NCBI RefSeq assembly: GCF_014651055.1
Contig: NZ_BMWD01000002.1
Coordinates: 217,909-281,908, forward strand
Length of the DNA: 64,000 nt
From: Streptomyces fructofermentans
GTDB lineage: Bacteria > Actinomycetota > Actinomycetes > Streptomycetales > Streptomycetaceae
Reading direction: 5' to 3'
The notes beneath the pieces are model-generated. The model was not told the DNA's origin. It was given only the letters and a program-made list of their open reading frames with translations, and made no database searches. Position numbers and translations under genes: made by a program. Positions 17,745 to 26,697 of this stretch are shown in pieces; position 1 is the first letter of the stretch, and every line of letters starts with the position of its first letter.

Positions 17745-18479
17745 TCAGGCCGACAGGGCGCGGGTGAGCGCGCGGGCCGCCGCGCACACCCGGGCGCCGA
17801 CGCGGTCCATGTCGAGGCGGCGGGTGCCGCCGGTCACGGAGAGCGCGGCAACGGGACGCGGATCGTGGCCGTAGACGGGGGCCGCGACGGCCGAGATCCC
17901 CACCTCGGCCTCCTCCAGGTTGACGCCGAACCCCCGGGCGCGGGTGCGCGCGAGGTCGCGGGCGAGCTGCCCCGGCAGGACGAGGGTGCGCGGGGTGAGC
18001 CTGGGCAGGCTCGCGTACGGCGGCCTCGGGTCGTGGGCCAGGAACACCTTGCCCGTGGCCGTGCAGTGGGCGGGCAGACGACCGCCCGTGCGCGACACGA
18101 TGGGCGTGGCGCGGCGGCCGGTGATCTTTTCGAGGAAGAGGGTGTCGGGCCCGTCCGGGACGGCCAGGTGCACGTTCTCTCCGCTCGCCTCGTAGAGGTC
18201 GCCGAGGAACGGCAGGGCCGCGTCGCGCAGTTCGCGGACGGACGGCGCCGACTGGCCGAGCACGAACAGGGCGATGCCGATGCGGTAGCGGCCGTCGGCG
18301 CCGCGCTCCACCAGCCCGAGCCTGACCAGTTCGCCCAGCAGCCGGTGTGCCGTGGGCTTGGGCAGCCCGGTGCGCAGCGCGAGTTCGGCGAGGCTCTGCG
18401 CGCCCTCCGACTCGCCGCAGGCGCGCAGCAGCGAGGCCCCGCGCGCGAGGACCGACTTCGGCACCGGACCGTCCGTCAT
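17745..18479 (-). CDS. IclR family transcriptional regulator
   Basis: A 244-residue regulator. The N-terminal winged helix-turn-helix is SLAELALRTGLPKPTAHRLL (about residues 30-50). The C-terminal effector domain is typical (VHLAVPDGPDTLFLEKITGR, then LPAHCTATGKVFLA). IclR proteins sense small acids or sugars and usually control adjacent catabolic genes. The ATG at 18479 is preferred to an in-frame GTG 24 bases upstream because it starts nearer the conserved domain, but neither has a strong ribosome binding site. Candidates for control are the sugar ABC operon (convergent) and the benzoylformate-decarboxylase-like gene upstream on the same strand. Confidence 0.9.
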   Translation of the reverse strand: MTDGPVPKSVLARGASLLRACGESEGAQSLAELALRTGLPKPTAHRLLGELVRLGLVERGADGRYRIGIALFVLGQSAPSVRELRDAALPFLGDLYEASGENVHLAVPDGPDTLFLEKITGRRATPIVSRTGGRLPAHCTATGKVFLAHDPRPPYASLPRLTPRTLVLPGQLARDLARTRARGFGVNLEEAEVGISAVAAPVYGHDPRPVAALSVTGGTRRLDMDRVGARVCAAARALTRALSA

Positions 18480-18502
18480 GGACCGATGGTCCGGCCCCGG
18501 CA

Positions 18503-18520
18503 CGCACCTGACAAGGTGCG
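18503..18520. promoter_or_regulatory. Perfect 7-bp-arm inverted repeat upstream of iclR-type gene
   Basis: CGCACCT (18503-18509), loop GACA, AGGTGCG (18514-18520). It sits 24 bases before the proposed ATG of the IclR-family gene and after the stop of the decarboxylase gene. It could be an IclR operator or a small terminator. Confidence 0.4.
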
Positions 18521-18606
18521 GGTCCGTGCGAGTCGCCGCCGGGCCGGGCGCGTCCGGCCCTCAGGGTCCCTCTCGGGTCGCGTTCGGGCGAGGGCCGGGG
18601 CCCGTC

Positions 18607-20232
18607 CTACCGGAGCGGTACGTCGACCAGTAGCGGTCGCGTCAACTCCGCCGCGCCGGCCACGAGTTCACGCAGGTGCTCGGCACTTTCGGCGCGCACC
18701 GCGTCGACGCCGAAGAACTCGGCGGCCCGGGTGAAGTCCAGCCGCCCCAGCTCGGTGCCCGGACAGGGCCCCGTGCCGCCCATCGCCTCGTAGGTGTCCT
18801 GGAGCGTCCGGTAGGCGCCGTTGCCCATCACCACGAACAGCACGGGAGCCCCGCAGCGGGCGGCGCTCCACAGGCCCTGGAGCCCGAACAGCGCGCAGCC
18901 GTCCCCGAGGACCGCGACCACGGGGCGCCCCGGTTCGGCGAGCGACCGGCCGACCGCGGCGCCGATGCCCCAGCCGAGTCCCCCGCCGACCGTGTGCGTG
19001 TAGCTTCCGGGCCGGTCCAGGCGGACGAGCCGGCGCAGCGGCAGGCCCACGGTGATGGCCTCCTCCACGACGGCCGCGCCCGGCGGCAGCCCGCGAGCCA
19101 CGGCGTGGGCGGCGGCCAAGGGGGCGAGGGGCGCGGGCGAGTACGCGGCGCGCGCCGCGGCCTCCGCGCGGTCCCGGTCGGCGGTGTGCCGCTCGCCCGC
19201 GCGCAGGATCCGGGCTTTCGCCGTGTGCGCGGGGACGCGTTCGCGGAGCAGGTCGGCGAGCCGGCCGAGGGACGGGCCGAGCGCGCCGACGAGTCCGTGG
19301 TCAGCGGGGAAGTTGCGGCCGATCTCGTCGGGGTCGGAGTCGAGTTGCAGGACGCGGACGCCGGGCGGCAGGGCGGGGCCCGGGCTGTAGTGGTGCGGGG
19401 TGAAGGCGTGCGCGCCGGTGATGAGCACGGCGTCGTGCGGGGCGAGCGCGGCGCGGATCGCCTCGTGGCGCGGCGGCAGCGTTCCCGCGTACAGGGGGTG
19501 GGTCGTCGGGAAGTCGAGCCAGTCCGCCATCGGCTGGTGGAACACGGGCGCCCCGCAGGCCTCCGCGGTCCTGACGAGCGCGGACATCGCGCCGTCGCGC
19601 CCCACTCCGTCCCCGGCGACGATCACCGGGCGGGCGGCGGCGGCGAGCAGGACGGCGGCCCGGTCGAGCCCGGCGGCGGCGGAGCCGGGAGGTGCCGGTG
19701 TCCGCGCGGGCACCTCGACCTCCGTGTCCTCGGCGAGCAGGTCCATGGGCACGGACAGGAAGACGGGTCCGGCGGGGGGCCGCAGCGCGAGCGCGAAGGC
19801 GCGACGCAGGGCGAGGGGCAGGTCGCGGGCGTGCTGGATGTCGTACGTGGCCTTCACGGCCGGTGCGGCGAGCGCGACGAGGTCCCCGGAGAGCATGGGG
19901 TCCTGCTGGAGGTGTCGGCGGTCCTGCTGGCCCGCCATCACCACGAGCGGGGTCCGCGAGCGGCGCGCGTTGAGCAGGCCGAGGAGTCCGTTGGCGAGGC
20001 CCGCCGCGATGTGCAGGCTGACGAAGGCGGGCCGGCCGGTGGCGCGGGCGTAGCCGTCGGCCATGGAGACGACGGCGCCCTCGTGGACGCCGAGCACGTA
20101 CTCGGGTGCCCGTTCGTCGGCCACGAGGGCTGCCAGGAACGGCAGTTCGGTGGTGCCGGGGTTGCCGAAGACGCGGTCCACGCCCTCGCCGCGCAGGATG
20201 TCGAGCAGGGCGGGGGCGGGGCGGCAGCCCAT
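18607..20232 (-). CDS. mdlC: Thiamine-diphosphate decarboxylase, benzoylformate decarboxylase-like
   Basis: A 541-residue ThDP enzyme. The cofactor Glu is in VLGVHEGAVVSMADGYA, and the ThDP/Mg motif is LGDGCALFGLQGLWSAA through VVMGNGAYRT. Two histidines specific to benzoylformate decarboxylase seem to be present: FVSLHIAAGLANG (equivalent of His70) and GAHAFTPHHYSPG (region of His281). This favours a 2-oxo-acid decarboxylase acting on aryl glyoxylates over acetolactate synthase. The start ATG follows GAGGAG. It lies 93 bp downstream of fadB on the same strand, separated by a hairpin. A link to aromatic (mandelate or phenylglycine) catabolism or supply is inferred. Confidence 0.8.
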   Translation of the reverse strand: MGCRPAPALLDILRGEGVDRVFGNPGTTELPFLAALVADERAPEYVLGVHEGAVVSMADGYARATGRPAFVSLHIAAGLANGLLGLLNARRSRTPLVVMAGQQDRRHLQQDPMLSGDLVALAAPAVKATYDIQHARDLPLALRRAFALALRPPAGPVFLSVPMDLLAEDTEVEVPARTPAPPGSAAAGLDRAAVLLAAAARPVIVAGDGVGRDGAMSALVRTAEACGAPVFHQPMADWLDFPTTHPLYAGTLPPRHEAIRAALAPHDAVLITGAHAFTPHHYSPGPALPPGVRVLQLDSDPDEIGRNFPADHGLVGALGPSLGRLADLLRERVPAHTAKARILRAGERHTADRDRAEAAARAAYSPAPLAPLAAAHAVARGLPPGAAVVEEAITVGLPLRRLVRLDRPGSYTHTVGGGLGWGIGAAVGRSLAEPGRPVVAVLGDGCALFGLQGLWSAARCGAPVLFVVMGNGAYRTLQDTYEAMGGTGPCPGTELGRLDFTRAAEFFGVDAVRAESAEHLRELVAGAAELTRPLLVDVPLR

Positions 20233-20306
20233 CGTGTGCTCCTCGGGGGACGGGGACCGGGTTCGCCGGTCAGCGTCCGGTCCCCGCCTCCGGGGAGCAA
20301 GGGAGT

Positions 20307-20325
20307 CGTACCGCTCAGCGGTACG
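20307..20325 (-). terminator. Short hairpin directly after fadB
   Basis: CGTACCGC (20307-20314), loop TCA, GCGGTACG (20318-20325) is a perfect 8-bp stem abutting the fadB stop codon on the minus strand. A second small stem (TCCCCG/CGGGGA, about 20281-20296) follows. Together they may attenuate reading into the decarboxylase gene. Confidence 0.5.
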
Positions 20326-22530
20326 TCACGCGTCGGCCGGCCGCCGCGCGTCGGTGAACCGCTCGCCCTTGTCCGCCTTCTCCACGAGCAGGGCGGGAGG
20401 TGCGAACCGCTCGCCGTAGCGCTCGGCGAGTTGGCGCGCGCGGGCGACGAAGCCCGGCAGGCCGCCCTCGTACCCGTTGATGTACTGGAGGACCCCGCCC
20501 GTCCAGCCGGGGAAGCCGATGCCGAGGATGGAGCCGATGTTGGCGTCGGCGACGGAGGTCAGGACGCCCTCCTCCAGGAGCCGGACGGTGTCCAGCGCCT
20601 CGGAGAACAGCATCCGCTCCTGCATGTCCTCGAACGGGATCCGGTGGCCGGGCCGGGTGAAGTGCTCGCGCAGGCCCGGCCAGAGCTGTCCGCGCCTGCC
20701 GTCGTCGCCGTACTCGTAGAAGCCCGCGCCGCCGCTGCGGCCCGTACGCCCGAAGTCGTCGACCATGCGGTCCACCACCGTCTCGGCGGGGTGTGCCTGC
20801 CAGGTGCCGCCCGCCTCCTCGACGGCCTGCTTCGACTCCTTGCGGATCTTGCGCGGCAGGGTGAGCGTCAGCTCGTCCATCAGCGACAGGACCTTGGCCG
20901 GATAGCCGGCCTGGGCGGCGGCCTGCTCGACGGAGGCGGGCTCGATGCCCTCGCCGACCATCGCCACACCCTCGTTGATGAAGTGGCCGATGACGCGGGA
21001 GGTGAAGAAGCCGCGTGAGTCGTTGACGACGATCGGGGTCTTGGAGATCTGCCGTACGAGGTCGAAGGCCCGCGCGAGGGCCTCGTCGCCGGTTCGCGCG
21101 CCCTTGATGATCTCGACGAGCGGCATCTTGTCCACCGGCGAGAAGAAGTGCAGCCCGATGAAGTCGTCCTGCCGCTCCACGCCCTCGGCCAGCACGGTGA
21201 TGGGCAGCGTCGAGGTGTTGGAGCAGAGCAGGGCGTCGGGTTCGACGATGTGCTGGATCTCCTGGAACACCTTGTGCTTGAGCGCCGGGTCCTCGAAGAC
21301 GGCCTCGATGACGGCGTCGCAGCCGGCGAGGTCGTTCGGGTCGGCGGTGGGCGTGATCCGGGCCAGCAGGGCGTCGGCCTTCTCCTGGGTGGTGCGCCCC
21401 CGGGAGACGGCCTTCGCGCAGAGCTTCTCGGAGTAGCCCTTGCCCTTGGCGGCGGACTCGGCCGACACGTCCTTGAGGACGACGTCGATGCCGGCGCGCG
21501 CGCACGAGTAGGCGATGCCCGCGCCCATCATCCCGGCGCCCAGGACGGCCACCTTGCGGACCGGGCGGGGCTCGATGCCCCGGGGCCGGTTGGCGCCGGA
21601 GTTGACGGCCTGGAGGTCGAAGAAGAACGCCTGGATCATGTTCTTCGCGGTCTGGCCCGCGGCCAGTTCCACGAAGTAGCGCGCCTCGATGACCTGGGCG
21701 GTCTCGAAGTCGACCTGGGAGCCCTCGACCGCGGCGGCCAGAATGTTGCGCGGGGCCGGGTAGGGCGCGCCGTTGGTCTGTTTGCGGAGGTTGGCCGGGA
21801 AGGCGGGCAGGTTGGCCGCGAACTTCGGCTGGGACGGGGTGCCGCCCGGGATGCGGTAGCCGGGCCTGTCCCACGGCTGGGCGGACTCGGGGTTGGCGTC
21901 GATGAAGGCGCGGGCCTTGGCCAGCATCTCCTCGCGGGTGTCGGCCACTTCGTGGACGAGGCCGTTGTCGAGCGCGCGCCGCGGGGTGTACTGGGTGCCC
22001 TGGAGGAGCACCTTGAGGAGCGCGTCCGCGATGCCCAGCAGGCGTACGGTCCTGACGACGCCGCCTCCTCCGGGGAGCAGGCCGAGCGTGACCTCGGGGC
22101 AGCCGATCCGGGAGCCGGGCGCGTCGAGGGCGACGCGGTGGTGGCAGGCCAGCGCGATCTCGAAGCCGCCGCCGAGCGCGGCGCCGTTCATGGCGGCGAC
22201 GACGGGCTTGCCGAGGGTCTCGATGCGGCGGAGGTCGCGCTTGATCGCGAGCCCTCCTTCGAGGAGCTGCTGCGCGGTGTCCGGCGTGACCCGGATGAGG
22301 TCGCGGAGGTCGCCGCCGGCGAAGAAGGTCTTCTTGGCGGAGGTGAACACGATGCCGCGGACGGACTCGGGGTCCGCCCGGACCTCAGCCTCCAGTCGGT
22401 CGGCGATCGCGGTGAGGGACTGCCGGAACGCCTGGTTCATGGTGTTCGCGGACTGGTCGGGGTCGTCGAGGACGAGGGTGACGACGCCGGTTCCGTCCTG
22501 TTCCCAGCGGATGGTGGTGCTCTCGGTCAT
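20326..22530 (-). CDS. fadB: Bifunctional enoyl-CoA hydratase / 3-hydroxyacyl-CoA dehydrogenase (FadB/FadJ type)
   Basis: A 734-residue fusion. The N-terminal crotonase domain (about 1-200) has the oxyanion loop AAMNGAALGGGFEIALACHH and the catalytic Glu region GCPEVTLGLLPGGGG. The 3-hydroxyacyl-CoA dehydrogenase part begins with the NAD motif VAVLGAGMMGAGIAYSCA (about 335) and carries the catalytic His in GLHFFSPVDKMPLVEIIKG. The C-terminal helical domain follows. It does two consecutive beta-oxidation steps in the cytosol. The ATG follows GGAGAAG. It is the fourth gene of the operon starting at 26076, 31 bp after the thiolase gene, as expected for a FadA-FadB pair. Confidence 0.96.
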   Translation of the reverse strand: MTESTTIRWEQDGTGVVTLVLDDPDQSANTMNQAFRQSLTAIADRLEAEVRADPESVRGIVFTSAKKTFFAGGDLRDLIRVTPDTAQQLLEGGLAIKRDLRRIETLGKPVVAAMNGAALGGGFEIALACHHRVALDAPGSRIGCPEVTLGLLPGGGGVVRTVRLLGIADALLKVLLQGTQYTPRRALDNGLVHEVADTREEMLAKARAFIDANPESAQPWDRPGYRIPGGTPSQPKFAANLPAFPANLRKQTNGAPYPAPRNILAAAVEGSQVDFETAQVIEARYFVELAAGQTAKNMIQAFFFDLQAVNSGANRPRGIEPRPVRKVAVLGAGMMGAGIAYSCARAGIDVVLKDVSAESAAKGKGYSEKLCAKAVSRGRTTQEKADALLARITPTADPNDLAGCDAVIEAVFEDPALKHKVFQEIQHIVEPDALLCSNTSTLPITVLAEGVERQDDFIGLHFFSPVDKMPLVEIIKGARTGDEALARAFDLVRQISKTPIVVNDSRGFFTSRVIGHFINEGVAMVGEGIEPASVEQAAAQAGYPAKVLSLMDELTLTLPRKIRKESKQAVEEAGGTWQAHPAETVVDRMVDDFGRTGRSGGAGFYEYGDDGRRGQLWPGLREHFTRPGHRIPFEDMQERMLFSEALDTVRLLEEGVLTSVADANIGSILGIGFPGWTGGVLQYINGYEGGLPGFVARARQLAERYGERFAPPALLVEKADKGERFTDARRPADA

Positions 22531-22561
22531 GGCTGTCTTCTCCGTAAGGGGGACGGGGCGG

Positions 22562-23776
22562 TCAGAGACGTTCGACGATGGTGGCGATGCCCATGCCGCC
22601 GCCCACGCAGAGGGTGGCGAGGCCGTAGCGCTTGTCCTGGCGTTCCAGCTCGTCGACGAGGGTGCCGAGGATCATCGCGCCGGTGGCGCCCAGCGGGTGG
22701 CCGAGCGCGATCGCGCCGCCGTTGACGTTGACCTTGTCCAGGGACAGGCCCATGTCCTTCACGAAGCGCAGGACGACCGCGGCGAAGGCCTCGTTGATCT
22801 CGACGAGGTCGATGTCGTCGATGGTCAGTCCGGCCTTGGCGAGTGCCTTGCGGGTGGCGGGCGCGGGACCGGTGAGCATGATGGTGGGCTCGGAGCCGGA
22901 GACGGCCGCGGAGACGATCCGCGCACGCGGGGTGAGGCCGTGGCGCTCGCCGACCTCCCGGCTGCCGACCGCGACCAGCGCGGCGCCGTCGACGATGCCG
23001 GACGAGTTGCCCGCGTGGTGGACGTGGTCGATCCGCTCCACCCAGTGGTACTTCTGCAGCGCCACGGCGTCGAAGCCGCCGAGGTCGCCGATGTCCGCGA
23101 ACGACGGCTTCAGCCGGGCCAGCGAGTCCGCGGTGGTGCCGGGGCGCAGGTGCTCGTCGTGGTCGAGGACCACGAGGCCGTTGCGGTCCCTCACGGGAAC
23201 GACGGACCGCTCGAACCGGCCGTCCTTGACGGCCGCTGCGGCGCGCTCCTGGGACAGCTCGGCGTACTCGTCGACGTCACGGCGGGAGAAGCCCTCGATG
23301 GTCGCGATGAGGTCGGCGCCGATGCCCTGGGGGACGAAGTTCGTGGCGAGGTTGGTCATCGGGTCGGCGAACCAGGCGCCGCCGTCGGAGGCCATCGGCA
23401 CCCGGGACATCGACTCGACGCCCCCGGCCAGGACCAGGTCCTCCCAGCCCGAACGGACCTTCATCGCGGCGAGGTTGACGGCTTCCAGGCCCGAGGCGCA
23501 GAAGCGGTTCTCCTGGACGCCGGCCACCGTGTCGGGCAGTCCGGCGGCGATCGCCGCGGTCCGCGCGATGTCGGAGCCCTGGTCGCCGACCGGCCCGACG
23601 ACGCCGAGCACGATGTCGTCGACGGCCGCCGGGTCGAGCCCCGGGAAACGGGCCTGGATCTCGTGGATGAGCCCGACGACCAGGTCGATGGGCTTGGTGC
23701 CGTGCAGGGCGCCGTTCGCCTTGCCCCGGCCCCGCGGGGTGCGGATCGCGTCGTACACAAACGCTTCGGTGCTCAC
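22562..23776 (-). CDS. fadA: Acetyl-CoA C-acyltransferase (thiolase)
   Basis: A 404-residue thiolase. The nucleophilic Cys is in [17 protein letters not shown], the catalytic His in [20 protein letters not shown], and the second Cys in [28 protein letters not shown] is also present. It cleaves 3-oxoacyl-CoA with CoA as the last beta-oxidation step. It starts at GTG 23776 with AAAGG eight bases upstream and lies between the acyl-CoA dehydrogenase and FadB genes with short gaps (21 and 31 bp), so it is part of the operon. Chain-length preference cannot be inferred. Confidence 0.96.
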   Translation of the reverse strand: MSTEAFVYDAIRTPRGRGKANGALHGTKPIDLVVGLIHEIQARFPGLDPAAVDDIVLGVVGPVGDQGSDIARTAAIAAGLPDTVAGVQENRFCASGLEAVNLAAMKVRSGWEDLVLAGGVESMSRVPMASDGGAWFADPMTNLATNFVPQGIGADLIATIEGFSRRDVDEYAELSQERAAAAVKDGRFERSVVPVRDRNGLVVLDHDEHLRPGTTADSLARLKPSFADIGDLGGFDAVALQKYHWVERIDHVHHAGNSSGIVDGAALVAVGSREVGERHGLTPRARIVSAAVSGSEPTIMLTGPAPATRKALAKAGLTIDDIDLVEINEAFAAVVLRFVKDMGLSLDKVNVNGGAIALGHPLGATGAMILGTLVDELERQDKRYGLATLCVGGGMGIATIVERL

Positions 23777-23797
23777 TGGTCAAGCCTTTCGGGAGGG

Positions 23798-24940
23798 TTA
23801 GCCGAGCAGGGAGCGGCCGATGATCTCCTTCATGATCTCGGTCGTCCCGCCGTAGATGGTCTGGATGCGGCCGTCGGTGAAGGCCCGGGCGACGCGGTAC
23901 TCCGCCATGTAGCCGTAGCCGCCGTGCAGTTGCAGGCAGCGGTCCGCGACGCGCTTCTGCAGTTCGGTGGCCCACCACTTGGCCATCGAGGCGTGCACCG
24001 CGTCGAGTTCGCCGCGGGTGTGCTCGTCGACGCAGCGGTCGACGAAGGTGCGGGTGACGGCGCACTCGGTGGCCATCTCGGCGATCTCGAAGCGGATGTG
24101 CTGGAGCTTGGAGAGCGGGCGTCCGAAGGCCTCCCGCTCCTTGACGTACGTCGTGGTGATCTCCAGCAGGTGCTCGGCGGCGGCGATGCCCGCGACGGCT
24201 ATGTTCAGCCGCTCCTGCGCGAGGTTCGTCATGAGGTGGACGAAGGCCCCGTCGAGTTCGCCCAGAAGGTTGTCCTTCGGGACCCTGACGTCGTTGAAGA
24301 ACAGCTCGGCGGTGTCCTGGGACTTCTGGCCGATCTTGTCGAGGTTGCGGCCGCGTTCGAAGCCCTCCGCGCCGCGCTCCACGACGAGCAGCGAGAGGCC
24401 CCTGGCGCCTCCTTCGGGAGTCGTCCGCGCCACGACGACCACCAGGTCGGCCAGGATGCCGTTCGAGATGAACGTCTTGGACCCGTTGAGCAGCCAGTGG
24501 TCGCCCCGGTCCTCGGCGTGCGTCCTGATGCCCTGGAGGTCCGATCCGGCACCCGGTTCCGTCATGGCGATGGCGGTGATCAGGGAGCCGTCGCAGAATC
24601 CCGGCAGCCAGCGCCGCTTCTGCTCCTCGGTGGCGAGCCCCGTGAGGTACGGCCCGATGATGTCGTTGTGCAGGCCGAGCGCGAGCCCGGCGGCGCCGGC
24701 CCGGGTGAACTCCTCGGCGAGGACGGCGCTGTAGCGGAAGTCGGGGGTGCCGCCGCCCCCGTACTCCTCGGGCACGGCGAGGCCGAGGAGGCCCTGCCTG
24801 CCCGCCGCGAGCCAGGCGTCCCGCGACACGATGCCGTCGCGCTCCCACTGCTCGTAGTGCGGGAGCACCTCCTTGGCGATGAAGGTCCGTACGGTCTCGC
24901 GGAACGCGTCGTGCTCCGGCGTGAAGATCTGCCGCTTCAT
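23798..24940 (-). CDS. Acyl-CoA dehydrogenase, long-chain (LCAD) type
   Basis: A 380-residue FAD enzyme that oxidises acyl-CoA to trans-2-enoyl-CoA. Signature segments are [18 protein letters not shown] and [19 protein letters not shown]. The usual IYEGT catalytic-Glu segment reads [17 protein letters not shown], as in mammalian LCAD. In that subgroup the base comes from the earlier helix, here probably the Glu in [10 protein letters not shown]. The enzyme is therefore not dead but LCAD-like. The ATG at 24940 overlaps the stop of the CoA-transferase gene by 4 bp (ATGA), so the two are translationally coupled. Confidence 0.93.
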   Translation of the reverse strand: MKRQIFTPEHDAFRETVRTFIAKEVLPHYEQWERDGIVSRDAWLAAGRQGLLGLAVPEEYGGGGTPDFRYSAVLAEEFTRAGAAGLALGLHNDIIGPYLTGLATEEQKRRWLPGFCDGSLITAIAMTEPGAGSDLQGIRTHAEDRGDHWLLNGSKTFISNGILADLVVVVARTTPEGGARGLSLLVVERGAEGFERGRNLDKIGQKSQDTAELFFNDVRVPKDNLLGELDGAFVHLMTNLAQERLNIAVAGIAAAEHLLEITTTYVKEREAFGRPLSKLQHIRFEIAEMATECAVTRTFVDRCVDEHTRGELDAVHASMAKWWATELQKRVADRCLQLHGGYGYMAEYRVARAFTDGRIQTIYGGTTEIMKEIIGRSLLG

Positions 24941-26076
24941 GCGGGGCTGCCCTTCAGGAGGTCGGGTACGTCCCAGTCACGGGCCACGTCGGCGGTGTCG
25001 GCGCCGGGCAGGGCGGGTCCTGTGCGGACGGACGTACGGGTGACGGAGAAGCGGGGTGCGGGGGCCGGCTGGACGATGCCGCCGTGGTCGGTGAAGGTGC
25101 CGCGGGCGGCGAGGTGCGGATGCCCGGGGGCCTCGCGCAGTGACAGCACGGGGGCCACGCACGCGTCCGTGCCGTCGAAGACCTCGGTCCACTCGTCCCT
25201 CGTACGGGTCCTGAAGCGGGCCGCGACCGCCTCGCGCAGTTCGCCCCAGCGCGAGATGTCCTTGTGCGAGTCCGCGTGGCCCTCCAGTCCGAGCAGGGTG
25301 ACGAACTCGGCGTAGAACTGGCTTTCAAGGGCGCCCACGGCCATGTACTGGCGGTCGGCCGTCTCGTACGTCCCGTAGTAGGGGCAGCCTCCGTCGAGGA
25401 GGTTGGCGCCGCGCCGGTCCTGCCAGCTGCCGACCGCCATCATGCCGTGGATCATCGCCCCGAGGTGGGCGGTGCCGTCGACGATCGCCGCGTCCACGAC
25501 CTGGCCGGTCCCCGTGGCGCGCGCGTGGTGCAGCGCGGCGAGGACGCCGACGACGAGGTAGAGCGAGCCGCCCGCGTAGTCCCCGACGAGGTTCGCGGGG
25601 ACGGCCGGCGGCCGGTCCGGTTCGCCGATCATGCCGAGGGTGCCGGTCGGGGCGATGTACGCGATGTCGTGCCCTGCGCGCAGGGCGAGCGGCCCGTCCT
25701 GGCCCCAGCCCGTCATCCGTCCGTACACGAGGGCCGGGTTGCGGGCGTGGCAGACCTCGGGTCCCACTCCCAGGCGCTCGGCGACACCGGGCCGGAAGCC
25801 CTCGACCAGGATGTCGGCGCGGTCGGCCAGCGCGAGGACGACGTCCGCGCCGCCGTCCGCCTTGAGGTCGACGACGACGGAGCGCTTGTTGCGGTTGGTG
25901 ACGTCGTGGGCCGGGTCGATGGCCAGGCCGCCGCCGTGCGGCCGGTCGACGCGCACGACGTCGGCGCCCAGGTCGGCGAGGAGCATGGCGGCGAACGGGC
26001 CGGGCCCGATGCCCGCCAGTTCCACCACGCGTACCCCTTCGAGCGGGCCGTGTCCTGCCGTCGCTGCCGCTGCCAT
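24937..26076 (-). CDS. CaiB/BaiF CoA-transferase family protein, alpha-methylacyl-CoA racemase-like
   Basis: A 379-residue family III CoA-transferase fold protein. The N-terminus LEGVRVVELAGIGPGPFAAM and VRVDRPHGG are typical. The region GHDIAYIAPTGTLGMIGEPD, followed by NLVGDYAGGSLYLVVG, matches alpha-methylacyl-CoA racemase, with the His and Asp of the racemase pair visible (AGHDIAY, VGDYAGG). It would epimerise 2-methylacyl-CoA so that S-specific dehydrogenases can act, consistent with its place as first gene of a beta-oxidation operon. I chose ATG 26076, with GGGGG six to ten bases before it, over a start 36 bases upstream that would overlap the palindromic operator. A true CoA transferase remains possible. 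Confidence 0.85.
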   Translation of the reverse strand: MAAAATAGHGPLEGVRVVELAGIGPGPFAAMLLADLGADVVRVDRPHGGGLAIDPAHDVTNRNKRSVVVDLKADGGADVVLALADRADILVEGFRPGVAERLGVGPEVCHARNPALVYGRMTGWGQDGPLALRAGHDIAYIAPTGTLGMIGEPDRPPAVPANLVGDYAGGSLYLVVGVLAALHHARATGTGQVVDAAIVDGTAHLGAMIHGMMAVGSWQDRRGANLLDGGCPYYGTYETADRQYMAVGALESQFYAEFVTLLGLEGHADSHKDISRWGELREAVAARFRTRTRDEWTEVFDGTDACVAPVLSLREAPGHPHLAARGTFTDHGGIVQPAPAPRFSVTRTSVRTGPALPGADTADVARDWDVPDLLKGSPA

Positions 26077-26099
26077 CAAGCCCCCAGCACTGTGACACA

Positions 26100-26116
26100 A
26101 CTGATGTAACATCAGT
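26100..26116. promoter_or_regulatory. Perfect 17-bp palindrome at the head of the beta-oxidation operon
   Basis: ACTGATGT-A-ACATCAGT is perfectly symmetric over 8 pairs around a central A. It lies 24 bases upstream of the first gene of the operon (ATG 26076, minus strand), the classic position of a TetR/FadR-like repressor operator. A second dyad GGAAC-GT-GTTCC follows at 26124-26135. Confidence 0.7.
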
Positions 26117-26203
26117 GATGTTAGGAACGTGTTCCACTCCGCACAAGCCCTGGGCGAGCAAGCGCTTAGCCAGTTCTGGGGGCCGGACGGCCCCGGGGGG
26201 AAC

Positions 26204-26584
26204 TCAGCGGGCGTCCAAATCCGCCACGAGCCGCTTCGGGGCGATGGTCCGGTAGCTCTCCTCGACCCAGTCGCACAGCAGCTCCGCCGCCGGGGCGCCC
26301 TTCTCGTCCAGCGGGATCCGCACCCAGCCCGCCTTGCCCAGCCCGTACCCGGCGGGCTCCGCGCCCGGCGAGGCCAGGGCGTGGGCGTGGGCCACCTCGT
26401 CCTTCAGCTTGACCGTGACGCCGAGCGGGTAGCTCCCGTCGGAGACTCCGAGGAAGACGAACACCTTCCTGCTGACCTTGGCGACGCTCTCGCCCCAGGG
26501 GAACTCCTCCACGGCGCCCGGCAGCCCCAGGGCGAACTCACGTGCTTTTTCCCACTTCTTCAGGGCGTTCTTCGTGGGGGCCAC
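26204..26584 (-). CDS. MmcQ/YjbR family protein
   Basis: A 126-residue protein with the YjbR pattern: an N-terminal helix (LKKWEKAREFALGLPG), FPWGESVAKVSRKVFVFLG, and GKAGWVRIPLDEKGAPAAEL near the C-terminus. The fold resembles the DNA-binding domain of CyaY-like or MotA-like proteins and is often called DNA-binding, but the function is not known. The GTG at 26584 is preferred because GGAGG precedes it by five bases and it gives the usual family length of 115-125 residues. A longer frame upstream has no family similarity. The gene is divergent from the reductase gene at 26698 (113 bp). Confidence 0.8.
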   Translation of the reverse strand: MAPTKNALKKWEKAREFALGLPGAVEEFPWGESVAKVSRKVFVFLGVSDGSYPLGVTVKLKDEVAHAHALASPGAEPAGYGLGKAGWVRIPLDEKGAPAAELLCDWVEESYRTIAPKRLVADLDAR

Positions 26585-26697
26585 CGCATCCTCCGCGTCC
26601 TGGTCGGCCCCGCGCACGGGGCCCTGGTCCGGCTCCTCGTGTCTCACGCTAGCCTCAGCCACCGACAACGGCGCGGGGTGCACGGCTGAGAGGTGCC

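Noticed and set aside
23798..24940. Acyl-CoA dehydrogenase as inactive because IYEGT reads IYGGT
   Set aside because: Long-chain type enzymes naturally have IYGGT and take the catalytic Glu from another helix; the matching segment is present.
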